Origin: Taxawa tesnikishii (nom. ined.)
Taxonomy: Eukaryota > Ascomycota > Dothideomycetes > Dothideales
NCBI GenBank assembly: GCA_030247885.1
Contig: JAPDRO010000010.1
Coordinates: 558,001 to 622,000 of the forward strand
Length of the DNA: 64,000 nt
Direction of reading: 5' to 3'
The notes below the pieces were generated by a model. It saw only the letters and a program-made list of their open reading frames with translations, had not been told where the DNA came from and did no database searches. This document shows, in pieces, positions 21,780 to 31,755 of this stretch (the stretch's first letter is position 1; every line of letters starts with the position of its first letter). Both the position numbers and the translations under genes were made by a program.

Positions 21780-23891
21780 CCGTGTCCGTGCACCCAATGC
21801 ACGGATTCACTCAATGCACGCGGGGCACCAACCACCCCAAACTTCAACACCACGTAACTCCACCAATATGAGCTCAATCGAGGACGCGCTTGCAGAGTTA
21901 GAATCGCTGAAGCCTGGAGAACCGTTTTGCTACTCTGAGATAGCCAAATATCATGGCGTTGATCGCTCTACACTATCGCGAAGGCACCGAGCTATTACAA
22001 CGTCGCGTGCAGCTGATGCCTCGACGCGTCAAAAGCTCAACCCACAACAAGAGCTGGAGCTTGTACGCTATATAGAAGGGCTTACAAAGCGACGCCTTCA
22101 ACCTACACGAGAGATGATACGAAACTTCGCGATGGATATAGCCAAGGAGCCAGTGAGCGAGAGCTGGGTTACTCGCTTTATCAACAAACACAGCATCCAT
22201 CTCATCTCACACTGGGTAACTGGTATGGACCGCGATCGCCACAAGGCTGATTCAGGGGCTAAATACAGCCTGTACTTCGACCTCCTGCATTCCAAAATCA
22301 AGCAGTATAACGTGGAACCACGTCATACATACAATATGGATGAGAAGGGCTTCTTGATTGGTATCACCGGCCGATCGAAACGAGTGTTCAGCAGACGGAT
22401 GTGGGAGAAGAAGGAAGTTAGAGCAGCTATCCAGGATAGCTCACGTGAATGGATTACCCTTCTAGCTTGTATGTGCGCTGATGGATCAGCGTTGCCACCA
22501 TGCCTCCTATATCAGTCAACTGGCAAAGCTACACAATCAAGCTGGGTAGGCGAGATCAAGCCAGGGGAACACTCGGTACACGTCAGCTCATCACCGTCAG
22601 GCTGGACAAACAACGATATAGGCCTCGCCTGGCTTGAACAGGTGTTTGACCGCTACACCAAGGCCAAAGCACGACGGTCTTACCGGTTACTTATCCTTGA
22701 TGGCCATGGATCTCACGTTGCTATGGATTTTATTGAGTACTGTGACCGGAACAAGATACTCCTGGCTGTACTTCCTCCCCATTCGACGCACACGTTGCAG
22801 CCACTTGATGTGTGCTTGTTTAAGCCTCTCTCACAGGCCTACTCCAACGAGCTCTCAGCTTTCCTCCAGAGAGGCCAGGGGTTACTCCCAATCAAGAAGA
22901 GTGACTTCTTCCCTCTGTTCTGGAAGTCGTGGATAAGCTCCTTCAAGCAAACGACGATACTCAAGTCCTTCGAAGCTACGGGTATATCACCCATGAATCC
23001 AGACGTAATACTTGACAGATTCACCAACAACAGTTCAGACGAGCAGGAGTCAGAGGGGAGCTCTAATACAACCCTTAGTGGGTCTGATTGGCGGAAACTG
23101 AATCGTCTTGTACGTTCTGCAGTGAAGGATGAGAGTAGTAAGGAGGCGCAGCGGCTTAGCCAATCGCTCCACCACATCTCAGTTCAAAACCAACTACTCC
23201 ACCATGAGATTCAGGGGCTTAAGGAGGCCCTAACTGTTAAGAAGAAGCATAAGAAGCACAGCAAGCCTCTTGACCTACAACAACGTCAGGAGTACCATGG
23301 CGGCTCAGTGTTCTGGTCACCAAGGAAAGTCAGGGAGGCGCGTGTTCGCCAAGCTGTGGAAGAGCGTGAAAAGAATGAGTTACAACTTCAAAAAGCTGAG
23401 ACAGCTGAGCTCAAGAAAGCTGCTAAATTGTACAAGGAGAAAATGGCTCAGGAGAAGCGTGAGGCACGAGAGGCAGCCAAGGCAGTGAGGGAGAAGGAGA
23501 AGGCTGAACAGGCAGCTGAAAAAGAACGTCAAAAACAAGCCCGCGACGCTGCCAAAGCTCTCCAGTTATCCCATAAGGGTAAGAGGAAAGCCTCACGTCC
23601 ACCTGCACAGAAGAGCAAGCGCCAGAAACGTGTTGTTGATGCTGTGGGTAGTGGGGAAGCCTCAGGGGCTGCATCACCTCTCCCAGCTGTCACTACCCGC
23701 CGCGGCCGCAACGTCAGGCTTCCAAGTAAATATAAATAGCAAAGGTTGATCGCAAGCATCAAAATAGTACTCCACTATAAATTCTTGTGATAATAGCTAT
23801 TGTGGGTGGCTCTACAGCCTCATTTCTTGTTAAGCTGTTGTGATGTTCCGCGTGCATTGAGTGAATCCGTGCATTGGGTGCACGGACACGG
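21780..23891 (+). mobile_element. pogo2: complete pogo-type element
   Basis: 2,112 bp bounded by 44-bp terminal inverted repeats that match perfectly (CCGTGTCCGTGCACCC..CAATGCACGCGG). The repeat itself holds the small palindrome GTGCACCCAATGCAC. TA flanks both ends (21778-21779, 23892-23893). With an intact transposase, this is the best candidate for a recently active pogo element in the window. Confidence 0.95.
21868..23739 (+). CDS. pogo2 transposase (intact, 623 aa)
   Basis: Start ATG 21868 (MSSIEDALAELESLKPGE), chosen over an upstream in-frame codon because that one lies outside the element. Domains: HTH-psq (about 1-50, YHGVDRSTLSRRHR), CENP-B-like HTH (about 60-120), DDE core with D158 (NMDEKGF), D278 (LILDGHGSH) and D314 (LQPLDVCLF), that is DD35D. 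A long lysine/glutamate/alanine coiled coil follows (about 500-590) and then a basic tail (KRKASRPPAQKSKRQKR) that probably directs nuclear import. No stop or frame change. It differs strongly from pogo1 outside the catalytic motifs. A related N-terminal fragment sits at 52921-53122. Confidence 0.95.
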   Translation: MSSIEDALAELESLKPGEPFCYSEIAKYHGVDRSTLSRRHRAITTSRAADASTRQKLNPQQELELVRYIEGLTKRRLQPTREMIRNFAMDIAKEPVSESWVTRFINKHSIHLISHWVTGMDRDRHKADSGAKYSLYFDLLHSKIKQYNVEPRHTYNMDEKGFLIGITGRSKRVFSRRMWEKKEVRAAIQDSSREWITLLACMCADGSALPPCLLYQSTGKATQSSWVGEIKPGEHSVHVSSSPSGWTNNDIGLAWLEQVFDRYTKAKARRSYRLLILDGHGSHVAMDFIEYCDRNKILLAVLPPHSTHTLQPLDVCLFKPLSQAYSNELSAFLQRGQGLLPIKKSDFFPLFWKSWISSFKQTTILKSFEATGISPMNPDVILDRFTNNSSDEQESEGSSNTTLSGSDWRKLNRLVRSAVKDESSKEAQRLSQSLHHISVQNQLLHHEIQGLKEALTVKKKHKKHSKPLDLQQRQEYHGGSVFWSPRKVREARVRQAVEEREKNELQLQKAETAELKKAAKLYKEKMAQEKREAREAAKAVREKEKAEQAAEKERQKQARDAAKALQLSHKGKRKASRPPAQKSKRQKRVVDAVGSGEASGAASPLPAVTTRRGRNVRLPSKYK

Positions 23892-24211
23892 TACCTCGGC
23901 GAATCCCAACTGCCGCTCCCAAGCGACTTAGTCCACCCCAAGCTCCCCGACCGAAAGAAAGTTTGTATCAACATATGTAGGCATATGCCGCCTTGTACTA
24001 CCGAGTACATGTGCCAATGAGTCGCTTCACTACCTGGACATGTGAGCCGAAGGAGACTCCTCATACCTGCTGACGTGCCGTTGAACTGCAGCCGCTGACT
24101 GTTGTAGCCAGCACTTAGCAGGACACTTTAAGGAGAGGCAGAGCGTACCTGTATATCCCGCATAGAGGCTACTCCAAAGTGCGCACTGCCAAGATGTTCC
24201 TTTCCGAAGCT

Positions 24212-24272
24212 TGAAAACGTCTTTTCTTCCGCGTTCGAGAGGATCTGCTCTGCTTCATGCGCTACAGCATTT
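24212..24272 (-). mobile_element. Short pogo1 fragment
   Basis: About 60 bp almost identical to 18428-18480 inside pogo1 copy B (CTTCCGCGTTCGAGAGGATC..TTCATGCGCTACAG). This is a fragment of the transposase N-terminal region with no ends. It lies just before R1 copy 4. Confidence 0.75.
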
Positions 24273-24329
24273 GTTGCTGAACAGATGATGTGGTCGTGTA
24301 AGAAACGCTACTGGGCGCAACACTAAGTT

Positions 24330-24880
24330 ACTTCGACGTACTGTGCTGAGCCGTCATGGACAAGAAACCGAATGCGTGGCTGCGGTAGCCAGACGCCGGG
24401 ATCTGGGAAACAGGACCTCATCATTATGTGCAGCTTCGTGCGGGGAAGCAAGCCCGAGGCAGCAAGACTGTCGCGGAGCATGCAGCCGCTGTGATGGCCC
24501 TTTCTGTGGCCAGCTTCGTGAGCTATTTCAGGCCGGCGCTGAGGAGATAACACATGGGGAACCAAAACCTAGATCCCGTCTCCCACGCTATTACGATACT
24601 CCCCTCTTGATGAGGTTAAGACCGCCAAAAGGCGGGTTTGGGGAAACGATCCGCATAGGGAGGCATATCGGCAAGGGCAGCTCTATTACTGCCGTCCATC
24701 TGCCATCTGCCATCGGTGCGAAGGTCGTAGTCGCGTTGTGGGATCCAGGACGGGACGATTGGACATGAGACTGGAAGAAGAGTTTCTTCCGGCCCGCTTC
24801 CCATTTCCCGATTCCTGCATCAGTCATATCACCATCCCTAGCTATGTAAATTAAGCTAGAGTCTAGTCTCACGCTACGCG
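24330..24880 (+). repeat. R1 repeat, copy 4
   Basis: Same order of landmarks as copy 1, from GTCATGGACAAGAAACCGAA through AGCTTCGTGCGGGG, GCAGCAAGACTG, GAGGTTAAGACCGCC, TTTCCCGATTCC to CCATCCCTAGCTATG. No conserved ORF. Confidence 0.7.
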
Positions 24881-25070
24881 GATGCGAGGAAACAACGATA
24901 TGTCTACAAGGAATAGAGCAGAGATCATCATTAGGCATCATCCCCTACACGCACTCGGTGCCTGCTTCGCGTTGCTTGTAAGGGTCTCCTCACGACAGAC
25001 TGACAATGTCTTGCGAAAAGGGCCAGGCGGACGCAGGCTCCACCCTGGACAACGAGATCCAGGTTATGTA

Positions 25071-25160
25071 ACGTAAGCCGCGGGGTAGCGGAACGCTTTG
25101 ATGTGGGCTTATGTGGCTTTCCGTCCCGTTGCCGTTCCCGTTCCCCTTCGTACGTTTTTC
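25071..25160. mobile_element. Solo pogo1-like terminal repeat
   Basis: TA at 25069-25070 is followed by ACGTAAGCCGCGGGGTAGCG and GGAACGCTTTGATGTG, closely like the outer end of copy C. About 95 bp later the full copy D starts. No partner end was found, so this is the stump of an older insertion. Confidence 0.7.
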
Positions 25161-25165
25161 TCATA

Positions 25166-27013
25166 GCGTAAATCGCGGGGAAGCCGGCCAGGTGGGGTAG
25201 CCGGCCACCTAAACGCGACCTTCTCATCTTTGTGTATTGCTACCGTCAACCATGAGTACTCCTATGCCTAGCAAGCCGGCTTATACTGAATCTGATATCC
25301 AGAGTGCACTCTCTGCCTTACGAAAAAGGACTGCGCCTCGATTCGACAAGCTGCTCGTGCATATAGTGTGCCTTACCAAACTCTACGCGATCGTATGGCC
25401 GGACATAATTCGCGCGCGAGAGCGCATGAAATGGAGCAGATTCTCTCGAACGCCGAAGAAAGCACATTGGTACGATGGATCACGCGTCTTACACGTACCG
25501 GTTTCCCTGCCTCGCCTGCGTTGGTAGTGCAAATGGCCGAGGAGATCCGACGCGGTCGCGTTCAGCTGTCAAAGACTTCACGATCATCACCTCGACCAAT
25601 TGGTGAGAAGTGGCTCGACCGCTTCAAGACTCGCCATCCTGATATCGCAGGCATCTGGACTCGTCAGATCGAGAGCGCGCGCTTCAACGCGACAAGTCAT
25701 GACGCCGTAAAGAGGTGGTTTGACGCGGTGACGGAGCTGTTCCTACAGCACCAGTATCCTCCGGAGCGCGTCTATAACATGGACGAGTCTGGCTTCGCGG
25801 TCGGAGCGAGTCAGTCGTCGAGAGCTTTAGTTAACATCCGCGAGGCATCCAGCTGGAAGCAGATCGGAGGCCGGCAAGAGTGGATAACTGCAGTCGAGTG
25901 CGTAAGCGCTGCCGGGGAAGCTGTGCCGCCCTTGATCATCTTCAAGGCCAAACACACCAACACGGCGTGGATACCTGCTAATACATCACGAGACTGGAGG
26001 TTCTCGACTAGCAGCAGTGGCTGGACGTCCGACAGCCATGGCTACGAGTGGCTGACTACCGTTTTCGAGCCGTTGACGCGGCCTGACGACCTTACGGCGC
26101 GGCGACTGCTAATCATGGACGGCCATAGCAGTCACATTACTGCAAAGGTAATCGCCTTCTGCATGGGGAATGCGATCGACTTGCTCATCCTGCCGCCTCA
26201 TTGCTCGCATGTGCTCCAGCCGCTTGATGTTGGCGTCTTTGCTCCGCTGAAGCGCGCGCTGGCTTCGGAGACCGATGCCGCTTTGCGACTCGACTCAGGC
26301 CGCATATCGCGCGTAGAATGGACGGAGATGTATATCCGAGCAAGGGATAGGGCTCCTACTGCACATAACATCCTCGGTGGATAGAGAGGCGCCGGCCTTG
26401 AGCCTCTAAGCCCTATAACGGTGCTTGACAAGCTGCCTACGAAGCCAACCATTACGGATGCACAACCTCATACACCTCCACAACAACCCGATCTGGATCT
26501 CTCGCTACTAGACAGCTCACCGCCAGATGGCACCGAACTGCACGAAGCAAACGCAGCGCTCAACTCGGCTATCAAAGCTGCGCAGGACCTGCCTTCTCCG
26601 GTAAAACGCTATACGGAGCGGATGAGTCGCTTTGCTGAAACAACGCATAGCGAGAACGTCACCTTACGGAAGCAACTGAGAGAGCAGCAGGAGCTTCTCA
26701 ACACACGAAAGGCTCGAAAGAAGGGAAAGCGAGTCGCATTGAAGGGAAGGTTCGTGTTCAGTACTCACGAAGTGCTTGAGATAGCGAAGGCAGCGGAAGC
26801 GGATTCAGCCGCTAAAAAGCCACGTGGACGACCACGCAAGCGTGCAATTGAGGAAGTGCTTGAGGATGAGGAAGATGAAGTGCCTGAAAGTATATGTAGC
26901 GACTCAGATTCTGACTGTATCGTTGTTGCGGTGCGTAGATAGCGATTAAAGCTAGAGAGTTCGTGTTCTGATGGCCGGATACCCCACCTGGCCGGCTTCC
27001 CCGCGGTTTACGT
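25166..27013 (+). mobile_element. pogo1 copy D (full length)
   Basis: 1,848 bp. Terminal repeats of about 44 bp: GCGTAAATCGCGGGGAAGCC at the left and ACGTAAACCGCGGGGAAGCC read inward from the right, differing at a few positions. TA at 25164-25165 and 27014-27015. The internal units read GGGGAAGCCGGCCAGGTGGG rather than the TGGAACA of copy B, so terminal sequences define subfamilies. Confidence 0.93.
25252..26942 (+). pseudogene. pogo1 transposase, copy D, one frameshift and one stop
   Basis: ATG 25252 (MSTPMPSKPAYTESDIQ). Near 25322-25335, after CGAAAAAGG, the frame shifts by one base and the coding frame continues as SIRQAARAYSVPYQTL. The catalytic part is intact (NMDESGF, LIMDGHSSH, LQPLDVG). 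TGG to TAG at 26382-26384 interrupts NILGGWRGAG. The tail GRPRKRAIEEVLEDEED..SDSDSDCIVVAVRR is complete. Confidence 0.92.
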
Positions 27014-27015
27014 TA

Positions 27016-28330
27016 TGGTCTGGTCTAGACTTCGCCAACGGTTAGTCCTATTCACACTTGACATCATCTGCCGTTGTAGAAAGCATACAAAACAGCGCTC
27101 ACAGGAAAACGGGTTACTGGTGCCGCCTGGTGAAGATCACTGTTCAACCGATTGATTCCCTAGCGGTTATCGTTGAGAGAACCGTGTTGAAGACCCTTCG
27201 ATAACCCTTCGTCAGCAGACGGGATGCTCGACCCCGTTCCTTCCGCAAAGCCGGAAATAGTAATATGAGCAGCTGAGTGTGCTCTCATGCGTTGAAGCTT
27301 TCTTAACAGATTTAAAAAGTGCTCCGTCTCGTTCACTGCAATTCCTTCTTCAAGAAAATCAGTTATGCCCCCAAAGCCGACTTTGTGAAAGAGGACCTTA
27401 CCTTTGTCAATGTTACAGACCCTTGACAGATGGGGACGTCGACATTGAGGCGAACAGTCAGATCTAGGGCAGCAGTCAAGGGCCACGATAGGCGTCGAGA
27501 ACAACTTGTACGGGAAGCTGAGACTTCATCTTCTGACGCACAGTCCATTGCGGATGAACAGCAGCAATGGCAAGCTGACCTCGACCAGCAGAACAAACGA
27601 ACCTTTGCCGTCGCATGTGCTGTTCTGACAAGAGCAACACAATCGGATCTTCGCTGCATACGATGTCCAGACGATCCCACCACAGATCAGACCACAAGCA
27701 CAACAGATCGTTACAGGACCGCACAGCGTCTGATACAGCCTCGGCCAACAAAGGAGACAGCCATGTCCGGGTACCCTGGTCTCACGGATCCGCGCAGTTA
27801 CAGACTCAAGAACATGCGGGAGTCGCTGCGGCACCATCTCGCACATGCCATCTGTCTTCCGGACGCCGGATCGGTCGCAACAAGCCTTCCCAACCCCGAG
27901 CCTCCTGGCCCCTTCGTGGGGAAGACCACCGAGGTCAGCGGTAGAACAGACGCCCGCACACCGAAACCCAAAGCGCCAACGGCAGCGGCAGCTGCAGCAA
28001 ACAGCAAACGGAGAGAGAAAGGGAAGTAGAAGCATCAACGCAGAGACGCTGGCAGACGTTTTCAAAGACAGTAACGGCGCCGCAACAACTGCCCTCGCCC
28101 GAATCGTCACCGGTCTCTAGAAGGTGGTCCGAGGGCAGAGCGGCTTCACCGAAGCTCTTAATTATGAACTCGCAGCGGCAAAGGAAAGTCAGAAGGAGCT
28201 TCATCATGAACGTTCAGCCCAGGTTGAACTCCTGCAGCAATGTATGGCGGAAAACAGAAGGTTGAAAGAATTCAGTGTGGAGCGGGGGACTGAGCTTACC
28301 AGCATCAACAACGCGCTCCTCTTCTAGCAC
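27016..28330 (+). repeat. R2 repeat, copy 2
   Basis: Starts TGGTCTGGTCTAGAC right after the TA that follows pogo1 copy D and matches copy 1 in order along its length. Either copy D inserted at its edge, or the true R2 edge lies beyond copy D; the left flank of D did not match copy 1. Confidence 0.75.
27364..28327 (+). pseudogene. R2 hypothetical gene, copy 2 (broken)
   Basis: The equivalent of the copy 1 start is ATG 27364 (MPPK) but the frame is lost within a few codons and a TGA follows DP at the RQM position. From TLRRTVRSRAAVKGHDRRR on, the frame is kept to about 27940 (KETAMSGYPGLTDPRSYRL). After further frame changes it ends in a coiled-coil tail (HHERSAQVELLQQCMAENRR) that copy 1 lacks. 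The two broken or truncated copies together indicate an ancestral protein of roughly 350 residues of unknown function. Confidence 0.65.
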
Positions 28331-28335
28331 AGTCT

Positions 28336-29180
28336 ACTCATAAGTTATCCGCTGTATGTGCAATTTCCTCCTGAAAGTAGACTCTGATATCCGTGCGACG
28401 GATGAGCTGCTCACCGTGAGCTCAACTTCATCGTCATCAACACACCGATGGCCCCGCTAACAAGTCGTATCCTGCGGATGACTTCGTATCGGGAATTCAG
28501 AAACTGAATGCCTATTCCGATGTGCGAACAGTCGGATACGTGCATACCAGCTATGCGACGCGAAACATCACCGCCGTTTTGTAGGACGGGGCGACATATT
28601 CCGGATGGGCGTCGTTAAGCAATGCTTCGGGCATAGCCATGGATGGCATATTATTCGAGGAGGCGCCATGTGAGTGTTCAGCTGGGGCTGCTGGGTACAC
28701 GAGTACCGTGAGCAAGGCGGCGAAGAATGCATCTGAGTGGCAGGGTGACAGGACGGTGAGCAAGCAAGCATACACGACCCTTCAGCCATTTCGATCACGG
28801 CACACAATCTTTTAACCAGCATATTCCCACCTCTAGCGTCCTGTCCGCTAACCACTGCACAGGTCATCCACAACCCGGGCACCGTTCCCTCCACCCTCTT
28901 CAACCTCTCCGCCGCTGACATCACCGTCGTCTTCGAAGACGCCTACTACGCCTACTCGTCCCAACTGTCCTCCCTCTCTTCCTTACCTTTAGCCCGCACA
29001 CACTACAGCCAAATCATCCATTCTATCCCTGCTAAGAAGGACAGCAGCGGTGATCTGCAGCACCTCGTAGACCAGATGAGCCAGCACGCAGCGTACCTGT
29101 TCCTGACGGTCCGGAGCATGGATCCTTACGAAGGGTTCGCTGCTAATTGGACGAAGTTTATTGACGTCATGCCGAGTTGA
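28336..29180 (+). pseudogene. Spherulin-4-like protein gene A (decayed)
   Basis: Spherulation-specific family 4 similarity: YPLYVQFPPES, AAHRELNFIVI, YSDVRTVGYVHTSYATRN, GIAMDGILFEEAP. An intron (28756-28862, GTGAGC..ACAG) leads in phase to VIHNPGTVPS..ADITVVFEDAYYAY and a TGA at 29178. At least three in-frame stops (two near 28390-28410 and one after NITAVL near 28583) and one frameshift near 28455 break it. The acidic pair of the family is EE here (FEEAP). It lacks a recognisable signal peptide. It is a paralogue of gene B just downstream and a relative of sph3 at 49.4 kb. Confidence 0.8.
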
Positions 29181-29490
29181 GTCACCGGCTGGGCTTCCGC
29201 CACCGTTAGACCCTGGGCGTGGGACAGTGAGGCGTGGCTTGTGTAGTGGACGATTCGTGTTGGAAAGCATTGCTCAATAGTAAACCATTGTCTTTCTGAC
29301 ACGTTCCCAGTGTTCAAGCACTGCTTACCCCTGTGCTGACGGCGCGCGTTCGTGTCTGCAGGAATGCAGTTAAAAGTAATGAAGCCTCGCGTCGGCATAA
29401 CGGCTTGACGGCTCTCTTCCCGCATATTTTTGCAAACCACAACTAAGCTAATAGAATCCTTGCCGTCTCACTACTACCATTCATACAACA

Positions 29491-30540
29491 ATGGCAACTG
29501 ACCCCGTAATCGTCGTTCCGCTATACATCTATCCATCGACGCCTGACACATGGCGTCCATTGCATGAAGCGTAAGTCACGCTTCTCTCTATTTCCCCGTT
29601 TTTCTTTTTTTCTTTTTTTCTCCTCCTTCTTCTTTCGCCCAGTGTGTCACTGTCCTTAGTCCATCCCGACTTGGCGCAAGCCTGCAGCACAACAACCTGA
29701 TATGGTGACTGACGTAGTTCATACAGCATCTCCGCCTACGCAAGCCTGCATTTCATCATAATCCTAAACCCGAACTCAGGCCCTGGCGAAAGCAGCTGGT
29801 TCTCCGCCTCGCACTACGTCGACGAGATCCCCCGCCTAGCAGCGTACGCAAACGTGACTTTGCTGGGCTATTGCAGGATCGATTACTGCAGACGGTCTGT
29901 TGCTGAGGTCACGCGGGATGTTGAGATTTATGCAGGATGGGCTAAAGTTTACCGGGGTAGAGGTGTTGAGGTAGGGGGATCTTCTTCGACGAGACGCCGA
30001 ATCGTTACGATGAGGCGAAGGCAGAATACTTGAGGAGGATCAGTTGGGTGGTGAAGAGTGCTGAGGGGATTGGAGGCGGGAGAATGGTGAGCATTCCATA
30101 TTGCACCTATCCCAATCCACATTCTACATGGACTGCAGAAATATTTCATCTTCGCTGTCATTCTTCCTTTGCGCTTCTGCATGTGCTGATGTATTCGTGC
30201 TTTGCTCAAGGTAATACACAATCCTGGCACCCTTCCCGACCCCAAGTTCGCCACCATAACCGCTCCCTTATCAGGCCCCGACATCACCGTGATTTTTGAG
30301 GAGAGTTACGCTCACTACCATTCCCCGTCCTTCCAACACGAGGTCATCAAATTGCACGCCTACGATCGCAGCAAATGTTGCTTCATCATGCACTCCGTGC
30401 CCCAAGACTACGTGAGGAGAACGGTGAGGGAACTGAGGCACAGATCGAAGATTCTGTTTGTTACGGAGTTGAGCGAGAGGTATTATGAACGATTTGAAGA
30501 AGGGTGGAAGTTGTTCGTGCAGGCTATGGGAGAACAATAG
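29491..30540 (+). pseudogene. Spherulin-4-like protein gene B (one frameshift)
   Basis: ATG 29491 (MATDPVIVVPLYIYPSTPDT). Introns 29571-29726 (GTAAGT..ACAG) and 30087-30210 (GTGAGC..CAAG) splice in phase. Exon 2 carries IIILNPNSGPG and YANVTLLGYCRI; exon 3 has VIHNPGTLPDPKF and ITVIFEESYAHY. Around 29970 one base is missing in GTAGGGGGATCTTC, so the conserved GIFFDET motif falls out of frame; with that base the gene would be open to TAG 30540. No signal peptide, so the product would be intracellular, unlike Sph3. The single lesion could also be a sequencing error. Role unknown. Confidence 0.8.
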
Positions 30541-31134
30541 CTCCGCGTTTGTAGGACAGAAAAGCCTGGATACCTTGTGGGTTACAGTAGATTGCGTGGT
30601 TATAACTACTTCACGTGTAACGTGTACCCAAAAAGAATCCACACAGTTGGTATTGCCTTCTGCCAGGTATTTGGATCGCGGAGGTGCCAGGAGAGCATTT
30701 CGCTGCCGCTGCGTTGGATCTTCCAAGGTCTGCTATTGTCTCTCAGCGTTACAATAGCTTCGTCGTGACTGCCATTCGACTCTCGGCACCACGCGCGAGA
30801 CGTCTGACGAAGACTTGCGACCGGTGTACATTGTCTCAGAACCAGTGAGAGCTACATGGAAAGACTGTTGCTCGAAAGGTAGAACAAACAAGATCGAGAC
30901 ATCAACAGCCAAGTGCAACGCTTCGCAAACCATCTAGACTCAAGGAGAAGCAGTATTGTCTCTCCTTTTTTCCGAAGCTGCCTAGGTTCGCTGCTCCGTA
31001 ACCAGGATTCGTGGTCATGGTCCAGAATTGCGTCATCTAGTCGAGTTCCATCTCCCTTTTCCAGCTGTGCACCACCCGTCACTCGATGTGCCGTTCCCTA
31101 ACATCCGCGAGCAGTCGCTTTCCGCACCAACGAG
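30541..31134. other. Stretch without recognised features
   Basis: Only short frames on both strands. It separates the spherulin-like pair from the R3 repeat. Confidence 0.4.
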
Positions 31135-31740
31135 CTAGCGTCCAGTACCAGCAAGATAGAATGTCACCGGACCCTGCTTCAGGGTCTCTTCATAAGATCG
31201 CAAGCTCCTCTCTAGGGGCTTCCGGCCGCTTTCGTGGTGGGAACACCACTCAGAACATGTGAGTGACCGTTCGAGGAGGCTGGAACATTTGCTCTGGAGT
31301 GGTTCCGTAGCGCTTACCAAGCACCCTCCAAAGCGTGACTAAAACCGGGTTCGACTGGATCTTGTAGATCGCCTTGCCTGGGTCTCGCTAACGACGCTGG
31401 AATTACGGTCTTAGGATTTGTACTTCGCAGGGGTTCGGGAGACTGGCCGGCAAATCGTTTCCGCTTCGCAATTGTGATCGCGCCTTGCGGATCTCGATGG
31501 ATTGTGGGGAAGATCCCGAATCCATGAGTAGGGACAAGGCGCTTGTGAACCGCACTGTGTTATGCGTCCCTGCACTTTTGAGCTACTGCTGCACGGCACT
31601 GCATGGGCAATAAGGGATTTGCGTCACATTTTTGCAGATCAGTTTTTGCACTTGGATTCAACACTATGATCGACGTTTTAGATCGAATCGCTACTACCCT
31701 ACTAGTAACATCAACGATGTCTTCATAGCGTACTGATTGA
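31135..31740 (+). repeat. R3 direct repeat, copy 1
   Basis: Recurs in the same orientation at 35830-36540. Shared blocks include CCAGCAAGAT.GAATGTCACC, CTCTAGGGGCTTCC.GCCGC, GACCGTTCGAG/AACTGTTCGAGTAGGCTG and TATGCGTCC.TGCACTTTTGAGC. It lies immediately 3' of agd3, so the two copies bracket that gene. Confidence 0.65.
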
Positions 31741-31755
31741 TGCTTTTCGCTCAAA

